Below are positions 16,664-24,344 of a DNA stretch of 64,000 nucleotides, in pieces. Source of the DNA: Arctic95D-9 sp035967665 (GTDB lineage Bacteria > Verrucomicrobiota > Verrucomicrobiia > Verrucomicrobiales > DEV007); NCBI GenBank assembly GCA_035967665.1, contig JAYWLB010000081.1, positions 41,915 to 105,914 of the forward strand, read 5' to 3'. Made by a program: the position numbers and the translations under genes. The stretch's first letter is position 1, and the number at the start of each line of letters is the position of its first letter. The notes under the pieces are model-generated. The model worked only from the letters and a program-made list of their open reading frames with translations, was not told the DNA's origin and did no database searches.

Positions 16664-18159
16664 TCTGGAATTTTGTTCAGCGTGTAATAGGCGGCGGGAA
16701 AAGGCAGCGCAGTGCCCGTCGCAGCCTTGATCCCTGAAGTCAGAAGCTCGTGAACGTAGAGCGGACGCAGACCCTCCACCTTGAACCGCACCGTCCGCCC
16801 ATCTTCAGCGAGTGTCGTCCCGCTCACCTTGTGCTGTTCGACGAGGATCTCATCACTCCCGTAAGCGGAAGAGTATTTATAGGTGTAACTGCTCATTTCG
16901 AGAGCGGCATCGGAGATCGTTTTCGGGTCGACCGGCTCAGTGAAAAGAAGCTCAAACCCATCCGGCTTCGCTCTCATTTCCTGAATCGCAAATGGCGTCG
17001 TGCCTGAATAATCGAGACGCTGCAAGCCATACGAACGGTTCCCGAGCGACGACCAGCCCCGATTCGTCATTCCCACAAAGAGGCTTCCCTCAGGGGAAAA
17101 GCAGAGGCGAACCACAGCTGCGGGAAAACCTTCCATGAACGGAAAACATGCCCCCTGATACTCGCCGTCGACCTTCTCAAGGAAAACCCGGTTGATCGAT
17201 GAGTTCGTAAATTCACCGATCAGAAGCTGGCCGTCGAATGGCCCGAACTTTCCGTCCTGATCGATCAATTCCACATCGGTTCCGCTTCGCCCCATTTTGT
17301 TGTAGGGCAGCCAAACCGCAGGTGGCACGAATTCTTTGACGCTCTCGAGCGCTTCCGCATAGGGAATGCCCGCTTTGGGAAGCGCACTCATTTGAAAAGG
17401 AGCATTGGGCAACTTGAGAGCCTTTGTCGACTCCTGATTGCCATAGAACACCCCTTCCCTGAGATGGTAAATCGGTGTCGCGGGAATCCAGGTTCCCTGC
17501 TGATCGGAAAAGAACATATCCCCCTCGAGATTGGCTCCCAGCCCGCTCGGAGAGCGCATCCCCAGAGCCTTGGGTTGAAACGTTCCATCCGCTCCGATGG
17601 TTCCACCCCAACCGCGCCAGCCGATTGCATTATTGGCGAGCTTTCCCATTCCGAGGTTAAGGGTCACCCAGAGGTCACCGGCACCGTCACGCTCGGGACC
17701 GTAGACATACGCATGATAGTTACCCGAGACGTTCCACCCGTCACACTCCGTGAGGTAGGCATCGGCAACACCATCACCATCGGTATCCTTGAGACGTGTT
17801 ATTTCCGCCCGCTGCGAAACGAGGAGATCATCACCATCAACGGTCACTCCGAGCGGCTCATGAAGCCCCGAAGCAAAGAGTTCGTAGGTGATCTTTGACT
17901 TATCCTTCGAAAGAGGATTTCCAATCATCCAAATCTCACCTTTCCGGGTCGACACCGCGAGAGATCCCTTCACCCATGCCATCCCGCTAACCTCCATCGT
18001 AATCCCGTCCCCGGGCGTCCAGTCGGCGGAACGGGAGGCACTCGGCGAGCTCGCCGTCATCAACTCAAAGAGTTCATACGGTTGCTTTTCATCATCGGCG
18101 ACAGCAAACGCCCCCGCACCAAGACAGCACACTAACACAGCTACTAGTTGAGATTTCAT
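16660..18159 (-). CDS. Exported beta-propeller protein of the PVC 'membrane-bound dehydrogenase' type
   Basis: A 499-residue protein with a signal peptide (about 1-21). The repeating blades include GITMEVSGMAWVKGSLAVST, ITRLKDTDGDGVADAYLTEC and FSPEGSLFVGMTNRGWSSLG, typical of the NHL/PQQ-like propellers that are abundant in Planctomycetes and Verrucomicrobia, often joined to cytochrome c. The C-terminal ~100 residues look like a beta-sandwich domain. No haem motif is present; the electron-accepting part may be the five-haem protein encoded just upstream, with which it overlaps by 4 nt. Suggested role: periplasmic oxidation or binding of a carbohydrate released or desulfated by the operon (inference). 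Confidence 0.75.
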   Translation of the reverse strand: MKSQLVAVLVCCLGAGAFAVADDEKQPYELFELMTASSPSASRSADWTPGDGITMEVSGMAWVKGSLAVSTRKGEIWMIGNPLSKDKSKITYELFASGLHEPLGVTVDGDDLLVSQRAEITRLKDTDGDGVADAYLTECDGWNVSGNYHAYVYGPERDGAGDLWVTLNLGMGKLANNAIGWRGWGGTIGADGTFQPKALGMRSPSGLGANLEGDMFFSDQQGTWIPATPIYHLREGVFYGNQESTKALKLPNAPFQMSALPKAGIPYAEALESVKEFVPPAVWLPYNKMGRSGTDVELIDQDGKFGPFDGQLLIGEFTNSSINRVFLEKVDGEYQGACFPFMEGFPAAVVRLCFSPEGSLFVGMTNRGWSSLGNRSYGLQRLDYSGTTPFAIQEMRAKPDGFELLFTEPVDPKTISDAALEMSSYTYKYSSAYGSDEILVEQHKVSGTTLAEDGRTVRFKVEGLRPLYVHELLTSGIKAATGTALPFPAAYYTLNKIPE

Positions 18160-20270
18160 TTCCAGGAATAAGTGTAGGTGTTTGAATTCTTTGCCGCGGC
18201 TTCTTCAACAGTCACGCCTTCGGGATGTTTTACTTCAGGAGCCGCCTCTCCGCTCCAGACGACGGTTCGAATCAGTTTTCCGTCACTCACTTTAAAAGTC
18301 TCTTTCACTTCGATGCCGCCCCGGATTTGAATAAAGGTGGGATTGCCGCTCCCATCGAGCGTGTATCCGCGAAACCGTCCCCCGGTCTCCGCGGGAGGAA
18401 ATGCATCAACGGCATCACTGAGTGGATCCCCGAACGGCGCCGCTCTTGTAAACCAGGTGTCGTAGGCATCGAAAAAGCGACCTCTCCAAACCAGCGCGGG
18501 CACGCCGTTATGGCCATCGAAAGCGAGATTAACGCCTCCCGGAAAGCCCACCAGAATTGCCTTGGTACCGGCCTTATTGAGGAAGGTTCGCTGAATGACA
18601 GGCCTGTCCTCCGGAATCAATTCAAACTTCCCTCCGGCACGGTCGGGAAACCCTTCCGGAATGCCTTCGCCGTTTTTAATGAAGTTCCAAATCGCTCCAA
18701 TCTGCCGCTCGGTATCCCCGTCGAGAACGTCCTTCACACTCGACTGACCTCCCGGCCACAGCGGCGGCATCAACGTTCCGGGACGATACTCAGCAGGGTT
18801 GAGCAGATAACTGCGAAACCACTCCGGCTGGAGCCGCTTGTCCAGCGAACTGAGATCGAGTGCCGGAATCCCGAGAGATTTCTGATCATCCCAGTTATGA
18901 CAAGTGATGCAATTCACACCACCTTGAATCCCGAGCAACTTACGTCCCGCTTCCGTATCGTCAGTCCTGTCTACAATTGGAGTAGGATCCTTCACCGCAT
19001 CAATCGCGGCAAACCAATCCGCCAGCGCTTTCGCATGCGCGCCATAGGAGGGCATTTCCGTTTTCACGTAGGGACGAACCCGCGTCTCAGGCTTACCAGC
19101 GAGAACGCCTTCGAGCCAATCGCGTTGCAATTTGTGACCAATCCCCGTGAGAGGCGGAGGAAGGCGTCCCGAATCACCAAGTCCCTCATTGCCGACAAAA
19201 AATGAGTTGGTGGCTTCGGTAGGGCCGCCGACACCGTCACGATCATGACAGGCGTAGCAGTTCATCGCGGCGAGGGTGAGATGGCCGTCAAGATCTTCAA
19301 CTTCATTCTGTGATTTCAGGTAAAGCGAAAGCGAAGCCCGTTGAATTTCGGTTAGATCGTAATGCGGGATGCCTTCCACTGATTTTGCAGAGAGGCAGTG
19401 CGTATCCCCTTCACCCTCCACCGGTGTTGGCGCAGTCGCCTTTACCCCCGGAATTGAATGACAGGCGGCGCAGTTCATTTTCTGGACGAGAGCCTTCCCT
19501 TTTGCTTCAAGCTCCGGCGTTGTCTTCGGCCATTTTGCCACTGACTTCGCTCCGGTTGGATCTGAGGATTGGAAATCGAGGAGGTGAGCGGCGACATCGA
19601 CCGATTCCTGAGCGTCCAGAGCAATATGAGGCATCCGGCCATCAACGCGATATCTCCCGGGGCGACTCAGAAAGTAGCTCAAAGCTTCAAGACTCGTCTT
19701 CTCTTTCAAATCCGGATGGGAAATCGCGAGAGCCGACTCAAAGGCATCACCATCGCCGTGAGGTGATTGAAAATCAGAAGTCGGCGCGTGACAGGCGATG
19801 CAGCCTTTCTCATGATAAAGGGCACTGCCCCGCTCGGCATTGGCATGACGACTCCGGCTGAACTTGATTCCCTTCCCCACGGTCCCCAGGAAAGCGACTA
19901 CGGCATCGAGGTCGTCATCTGCGAGCCCGTGGGCCATCGACGGCATTGTCGAACCTGCGCGGCCCGATTCAGGGTCCTTCAAAAACTCCGCCACCCACTC
20001 GCGATCGACCCGCTGACTGAGATCAACCAGGTTCGGACCTTTGCGGGCCACCTTCACGGAAGAACCTCCGTGGCAATTTGCACATCCCAACTCGGAGAAC
20101 AAAATCGCGCCTCCCTCTGGCGACGCCGCCTCTCCGTGAAAGCGCTCAAATCCAACGACATGAGGCTGCGCATCGGCCAACGAACAGAAAAAAGCCCCGG
20201 CCAAACAGGGTATGATCAGCGACCTGAGAGGGTTAAATCTCTGAATTTGGTTTAAGGAAGGGACCTTCAT
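18156..20270 (-). CDS. Five-haem cytochrome c protein with C-terminal beta domain
   Basis: About 704 residues from the ATG at 20270; a GTG at 20297 would extend it 9 residues into the preceding gene. After a signal segment (about 15-34) there are five CxxCH haem sites: CANCH (63), CIACH (157), CAACH (267), CYACH (338) and CITCH (454). Each sits in a mono-haem-like module with Met-containing loops such as STMPSMAHG, DGRMPHIAL and TEMPSYGAH. The last ~180 residues carry no haem and contain the VGFPGGVNLAFDG segment seen in PVC propeller/cytochrome proteins (from memory). It probably passes electrons from a periplasmic sugar oxidation to the respiratory chain (inference). Confidence 0.82.
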   Translation of the reverse strand: MKVPSLNQIQRFNPLRSLIIPCLAGAFFCSLADAQPHVVGFERFHGEAASPEGGAILFSELGCANCHGGSSVKVARKGPNLVDLSQRVDREWVAEFLKDPESGRAGSTMPSMAHGLADDDLDAVVAFLGTVGKGIKFSRSRHANAERGSALYHEKGCIACHAPTSDFQSPHGDGDAFESALAISHPDLKEKTSLEALSYFLSRPGRYRVDGRMPHIALDAQESVDVAAHLLDFQSSDPTGAKSVAKWPKTTPELEAKGKALVQKMNCAACHSIPGVKATAPTPVEGEGDTHCLSAKSVEGIPHYDLTEIQRASLSLYLKSQNEVEDLDGHLTLAAMNCYACHDRDGVGGPTEATNSFFVGNEGLGDSGRLPPPLTGIGHKLQRDWLEGVLAGKPETRVRPYVKTEMPSYGAHAKALADWFAAIDAVKDPTPIVDRTDDTEAGRKLLGIQGGVNCITCHNWDDQKSLGIPALDLSSLDKRLQPEWFRSYLLNPAEYRPGTLMPPLWPGGQSSVKDVLDGDTERQIGAIWNFIKNGEGIPEGFPDRAGGKFELIPEDRPVIQRTFLNKAGTKAILVGFPGGVNLAFDGHNGVPALVWRGRFFDAYDTWFTRAAPFGDPLSDAVDAFPPAETGGRFRGYTLDGSGNPTFIQIRGGIEVKETFKVSDGKLIRTVVWSGEAAPEVKHPEGVTVEEAAAKNSNTYTYSWK

Positions 20271-20284
20271 CGCGGGAACAGAAT

Positions 20285-21193
20285 TCAGGATAGACACTTC
20301 GTCAAATACGCTCTCGACTGATTGATCGCTGCGGATATCTCTTCGGCTGTATCGAGCATAGGAATGCCACGCGGCATCGGATGCATGAAGATCTCGGAAA
20401 GCCCCTCAAACTTCACTTCGCGCAACGCCTCGAGAATGGGAACGTAATCCAAAGACCCGAATCCCGGCATCTGCTTCAACTCCTCCTCTTTCGCCATTTT
20501 CTTTTTCGAAGACGGGTGATATTCCTGAAAATAGAAAAACGGCAGATTCTCTTTCCCGCACTCCCTGATCAATTTGGGAATTTCATCAATCGCGTCATGC
20601 AAATGATGAGGCGCGAAGGCGATCCCCACATTTTCCGAAGGGTTAAACTCGATGAAATAGCGAATCGAATCCGGCGAGGAGAGCATCGAGTTTTTGTGAT
20701 TCTCAATCGCCATAGTCACCCCGAGTTCCTCTGCGAGTTCATAATGAGGCTTCAGCTTTTCAAAAAACGCCTGCACCTGTCGCTTCGCCTCATCCCCGAC
20801 GGGATCTTTCTCCCCCATTCCCCCCGAACCGCAAACCGTCATCGCTCCGCCGTTCTTCTTCACCCAGCGCATTTCCTCATCCTGCTTAAACGGCCCCAGC
20901 GGGTAGCAGGTCGAGACGGACATCTTCGTATCGTGCTTTTTCAGGAGCGCCTGAAAAGCCGCTTCGCCCATTTCATCGATCTGCTCACGATGCGTTGCGT
21001 GAACTTTACGCCAAATGTCGATGGATTCACATCCTGTCACTGCCACTTCAGCGAGTACCCTGTCGAGCGGCATATCGCCATACATCGCCGACGAGAGGAC
21101 ATAGCGAAGTTCAAAGGAGGATTCCGCCGCCTTCAGGACGGCAGGGGAAAAGAATGAGGCGCCAATCAATTGGCAGGCTTTACGACGATCCAT
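20285..21193 (-). CDS. Exported TIM-barrel sugar phosphate isomerase/epimerase family protein
   Basis: A 302-residue protein of the AP-endonuclease-2 / xylose-isomerase-like fold. It starts with a twin-arginine-like signal (MDRRKACQLIGASFF), suggesting Tat export as for many PVC homologues. Barrel strands include CESIDIW, MSVSTCYPLG, VTMAIENHKN (candidate metal-binding Glu) and NVGIAFAPHHLHD, plus LPFFYFQEYHP and LSEIFMHPMP near the end. Family members isomerise or epimerise sugars or keto-sugars with a divalent metal. It lies 14 nt upstream of the five-haem gene and 27 nt downstream of the DJ-1-family gene. Confidence 0.83.
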   Translation of the reverse strand: MDRRKACQLIGASFFSPAVLKAAESSFELRYVLSSAMYGDMPLDRVLAEVAVTGCESIDIWRKVHATHREQIDEMGEAAFQALLKKHDTKMSVSTCYPLGPFKQDEEMRWVKKNGGAMTVCGSGGMGEKDPVGDEAKRQVQAFFEKLKPHYELAEELGVTMAIENHKNSMLSSPDSIRYFIEFNPSENVGIAFAPHHLHDAIDEIPKLIRECGKENLPFFYFQEYHPSSKKKMAKEEELKQMPGFGSLDYVPILEALREVKFEGLSEIFMHPMPRGIPMLDTAEEISAAINQSRAYLTKCLS

Positions 21194-21220
21194 AATTCAG
21201 GGGTTTGTCAGGATAAAAAA

Positions 21221-21796
21221 TCAAGCACCGGCTGCAGCATCCTCCAGCATTTTAATCCACGGACCCACGTAGTGCCCGTTGTCATGAAAGGTTCGGCCCG
21301 AGACAAGATTGCCATCAACAACACAGGGTTCATTCACATAAATCCCCCCGCATATTTCGAGATCGAACTGGCATTTCGCCACCGTCGCCATACGACGCCC
21401 CTTGACCCGGTCAGCGCGGGCCGGAATTTCAACACCGTGACAAACACTTGCGATCGGCTTGTCATTGTCGAAAAACCATTGAGTCAGTTTAATGAGATCT
21501 TCGTCCTCGCGGATGTACTCCGGAGCTCGACCTCCTGAAAACAGGATGCCAAGATACTCCTCTGGATTCACCTCGGAAAAAGCGAGGTCGGCCTGCAGCT
21601 GATACCCCTCCCATTCCTTCGTAATCGTCCACCCGGGGCGGACTTCGTGCATCACCATTTGATAAAGACGCTTCTCGGGAGCGATCACAACCGGCTGAAT
21701 CTTTGCCTCCTGAAGGCGGTAAAATGGATAGAGCGTATCGACCGTTTCGGTCGCATCACCAATCACAATAAGTGCTTTTCCAATGTAGTCTGACAT
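21221..21796 (-). CDS. DJ-1/PfpI family protein
   Basis: A 191-residue class I glutamine amidotransferase-like protein. The nucleophile elbow is SVCHGVE (Cys119, His120), preceded by GILFSGGRAPEYIREDEDLI, both diagnostic for the PfpI/YhbO/DJ-1 branch. An N-terminal glutamate (Glu17 in GDATETVD) may interact with the cysteine. Cytoplasmic. Members act as glyoxalase III, deglycase-like or stress proteins. As the first gene of a sugar operon it could protect against, or process, reactive keto-sugars (inference). Confidence 0.88.
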   Translation of the reverse strand: MSDYIGKALIVIGDATETVDTLYPFYRLQEAKIQPVVIAPEKRLYQMVMHEVRPGWTITKEWEGYQLQADLAFSEVNPEEYLGILFSGGRAPEYIREDEDLIKLTQWFFDNDKPIASVCHGVEIPARADRVKGRRMATVAKCQFDLEICGGIYVNEPCVVDGNLVSGRTFHDNGHYVGPWIKMLEDAAAGA

Positions 21797-21814
21797 GCTC
21801 CCATCTTACGGCGC

Positions 21815-21850
21815 TTGACGGGCTTGTCTGTACAGATATGGTTCAGACAA
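21815..21850 (+). promoter_or_regulatory. Promoter with overlapping palindromes, probable operator
   Basis: TTGACG (21815-21820), a 16-nt spacer, and TATGGT (21837-21842) form a plausible promoter for the regulator gene that starts at 21870. A perfect 10-bp palindrome TCTGTACAGA (21827-21836) lies between them, and TTGTCTG (21824-21830) / CAGACAA (21844-21850) make a second inverted repeat with a 13-nt spacer. Their position between divergent genes suggests binding by the regulator itself, or by another dimeric repressor (inference). Confidence 0.5.
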
Positions 21851-21869
21851 CATCAGGTTTTTCGTCACC

Positions 21870-23036
21870 TTGAAAACCAGCCCTAAAACCAACATCCCCC
21901 GCGTCGCCATTCTCGTCGAGACGAGCCGCAGCTACACGCGCGATCTCCTCTCGGGGGTGAGCCGCTATATCCAGCGGCACGGACACTGGTCCACTTTTCT
22001 GGAACTGCGGGCTTTCGAGTCCTCGCCTCCCCCGTGGCTCAACCACTGGGATGGAGACGGTATTCTAACGAGGACCCACAGCGCGGCGATGGCCGAAGCG
22101 ATTCGGGAGGCCGGAGTCCCTGCAATCGAACTTCGTTCCACCAACTACAACCAAACCCTCCCCTTCGTTGGGATGGACAACGCGCTCATCGGGGAAACGG
22201 TCGCCGAACATTTCCTGAACAGAGGTTACCGCCGCTTTGCTGCCTACACTCTCGATACCGAGCAGTTTTTCCGCGAAAGAGTCAGTAATTTCGTCACCCG
22301 GGTTGAGAAAGCCGGCGCACGCTGTGAAAGCCTTCCCGCCCACGGGGAAGCCACACCGGAAGACTGGGAGGCACACCAGGCCGAGTTGATCGCCTGGATC
22401 GAATCGATCGAGAAGCCGGTAGGAATTTTTGCTGCGAATGATCAACTCGCAGTGCACCTCCTCGACGCCTGTCGACGCGCTGGAATCGTCGTTCCCGAAG
22501 AGGTCGCGGTGGTGGGATGCGAAAATGAAACGACACTCTGTGACTTTGCATCCCCCGCCCTCACAAGTGTCAAATTCGACGGCGAAACAGTGGGCTATCG
22601 TGCAGCCGGTTTGCTGGACCAACTCATGCAGGGGAAAACCTTACCCGCCGAATCCATTCTTATTCCACCGAAAGGGATCGAGGTGCGCGCTTCCTCGGAT
22701 GAGTATGTAATCGAAGACCCCATTGTGCTCCGCGCCGTGAAACTGATCCGCGAGCACGCCTTCGAAGGCATCACCGTGGCGGAGATCGTGAAAGCGCTCC
22801 GCGTCTCCCGGAGCACACTCGAGCGCCGCATGAAAGCCACTTTGAAGCGGGGCACGAAAGAGGAGATTCTCAGGATTCAATTCAGGGAAGTGAACCGCCT
22901 TCTCCGGAACACCGACCTGACGATCGAAGCCATCTCAGACCTCGCCGGATTCACCCATACCCATTACCTCCAGACCTCCTATCGCGAGCGCTATGGAATC
23001 ACTCCGGGTTCCTACCGGAAAAAGAGCCGACAATGA
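21870..23036 (+). CDS. XylR-like transcription regulator (LacI-type sensor, AraC-type DNA-binding domain)
   Basis: A 388-residue cytoplasmic regulator starting at a TTG codon, with no usable upstream ATG. Residues 10-275 form a periplasmic-binding-protein-like sugar sensor: VAILVETSRSYTRDLLSGVSR, FVGMDNALIGETVAEHFLNR, and the LacI-family VAVVGCENETTLCDFASPALTSV. Residues ~285-385 are an AraC/XylS double helix-turn-helix ending in SDLAGFTHTHYLQTSYRERYGITPGSYRK. This architecture matches E. coli XylR, the xylose-responsive activator, and its many PVC relatives that regulate sugar operons. It is divergent from the sulfatase/cytochrome operon, which is its likely target. Confidence 0.88.
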   Translation: MKTSPKTNIPRVAILVETSRSYTRDLLSGVSRYIQRHGHWSTFLELRAFESSPPPWLNHWDGDGILTRTHSAAMAEAIREAGVPAIELRSTNYNQTLPFVGMDNALIGETVAEHFLNRGYRRFAAYTLDTEQFFRERVSNFVTRVEKAGARCESLPAHGEATPEDWEAHQAELIAWIESIEKPVGIFAANDQLAVHLLDACRRAGIVVPEEVAVVGCENETTLCDFASPALTSVKFDGETVGYRAAGLLDQLMQGKTLPAESILIPPKGIEVRASSDEYVIEDPIVLRAVKLIREHAFEGITVAEIVKALRVSRSTLERRMKATLKRGTKEEILRIQFREVNRLLRNTDLTIEAISDLAGFTHTHYLQTSYRERYGITPGSYRKKSRQ

Positions 23037-23117
23037 GCGCTCCCGCCGGCCGCGCCGGCTTGCAATCGACGGGAGAAAAACCTTCACAGATTCCTCTACA
23101 CAGCTGCGAAGAATCCC

Positions 23118-24209
23118 CTACTCCGGCAGCTTCACGCCGACGACCCAGGCGGGGCTTTTACCGCAGTCGTAGGTTTTCAGCTTGGTCAGCAAACCGGACT
23201 CTGTATCCCGTCGATAAACGGTGAGATCATTGGACTTTTGTCCCGCTGCGACGACGAAGTTCTCTCCGCCTTCGATGAGATTAAAAGAGCGTGGAATCTC
23301 CCCGGTCGCCGCCTGCCCCAGTGAAGTCAGAGTGCCATCCGCTTCATTGACGGAAAACATCGCAAGGCTGTTGTGACCGCGGTTACTGGCATACACAAAA
23401 CGTCCGTCCGCACTGATCTCGATATCGGCGCAACTCCCCTCGCTCTTGTCCCAACTCTCAGGCACCGTTGAAACCGTCTCTCGCACACTTAGCTTTCCCG
23501 CCTCCGCATCGTAGTCGCAGAGGGTCACACTTTTGCCCTGCTCATTGACCGCGTAGACCCATTTCCCATTTGGGTGAAACTGAAGATGACGGGGACCATC
23601 ACCCTCACCCGCTTTCATCGCAGCTGGCTCGTTCAAGGTTAAGACACCTTCCTCCGCATCGAACTTCATTTGCACGATCTGATTCAAATCAACCGGCTGA
23701 GGACAAAACGCAAAACGATTTCCCGGATCAGTCTGAATACAATGCGCCTTTTTTCCCACCTCAAGAACACTCTGAGGATCGCCTGCAACCGCTCCATTTG
23801 TTACCCGCGAAACACCAACGAGACCTTCACTGTAGCAGGCCGAGAGGAGCCAGTTCTCAGTCGCATCGAGGTAGATGTAGGCGGCACTTCCCTGAGCGGG
23901 ACGGCTTGCCAGTTTTTGCAGACTCCCGTCCTCCGGACTGAGCGATAGAGACTCAAACGCGGGGATTGTCCGGATCGACGCATGCAACTTTGTACGCGCT
24001 TTGTTTACGGCAAGACACCCCGGTGCCCCCTCAAACTCAACTTCACTGATTCGGGCCAGATCCCCATTGGATTCATCGAGAGAATACACAGCAATCTTCC
24101 TGTCCCCACTCTCGGAAACGTAAACGACAGTTTCAGCGAAAAGACCGGCAGAGATCGAAAAAATCCCGATTCCGATCAAAAATTTAAGACAGCTCAAGCG
24201 GTTATTCAT
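23118..24209 (-). CDS. Exported lactonase-family seven-bladed beta-propeller
   Basis: About 363 residues from the ATG at 24209. The open frame runs further upstream, but the extra part lacks any conserved sequence, whereas MNNRLSCLKFLIGIGIFSIS begins a clear signal peptide (cleaving near AETVV). The repeats VYVSESGDRKIAVYSLD, GPRHLQFHPNGKWVYAVNEQ and SCADIEISADGRFVYASNRG are typical of the 6-phosphogluconolactonase (YbhE/Pgl-like) propeller family. Export argues against the cytosolic pentose-phosphate role; PVC genomes contain many exported copies, possibly acting on sugar lactones (inference). It is divergent from the DUF1553 gene. Confidence 0.85.
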   Translation of the reverse strand: MNNRLSCLKFLIGIGIFSISAGLFAETVVYVSESGDRKIAVYSLDESNGDLARISEVEFEGAPGCLAVNKARTKLHASIRTIPAFESLSLSPEDGSLQKLASRPAQGSAAYIYLDATENWLLSACYSEGLVGVSRVTNGAVAGDPQSVLEVGKKAHCIQTDPGNRFAFCPQPVDLNQIVQMKFDAEEGVLTLNEPAAMKAGEGDGPRHLQFHPNGKWVYAVNEQGKSVTLCDYDAEAGKLSVRETVSTVPESWDKSEGSCADIEISADGRFVYASNRGHNSLAMFSVNEADGTLTSLGQAATGEIPRSFNLIEGGENFVVAAGQKSNDLTVYRRDTESGLLTKLKTYDCGKSPAWVVGVKLPE

Positions 24210-24344
24210 TCCGGAGAATCTACGGGGTTGAAATCGAAAGGTCGAGAAGAGAAGCACGTCATCAGGGGAACGCTGCCTACCGTGATAGCGTAAACTACCG
24301 AATTGTCTATCCTTGCGTATATCATTACTCTTCAGCTGTTTCCG

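Noticed and set aside
23040..23075. GC-rich inverted repeat CTCCCG...CGGGAG after the XylR-like gene
   Set aside because: It is followed by an A-run instead of a T-run on the plus strand and is not placed correctly for the minus strand, so it is not called as a terminator.
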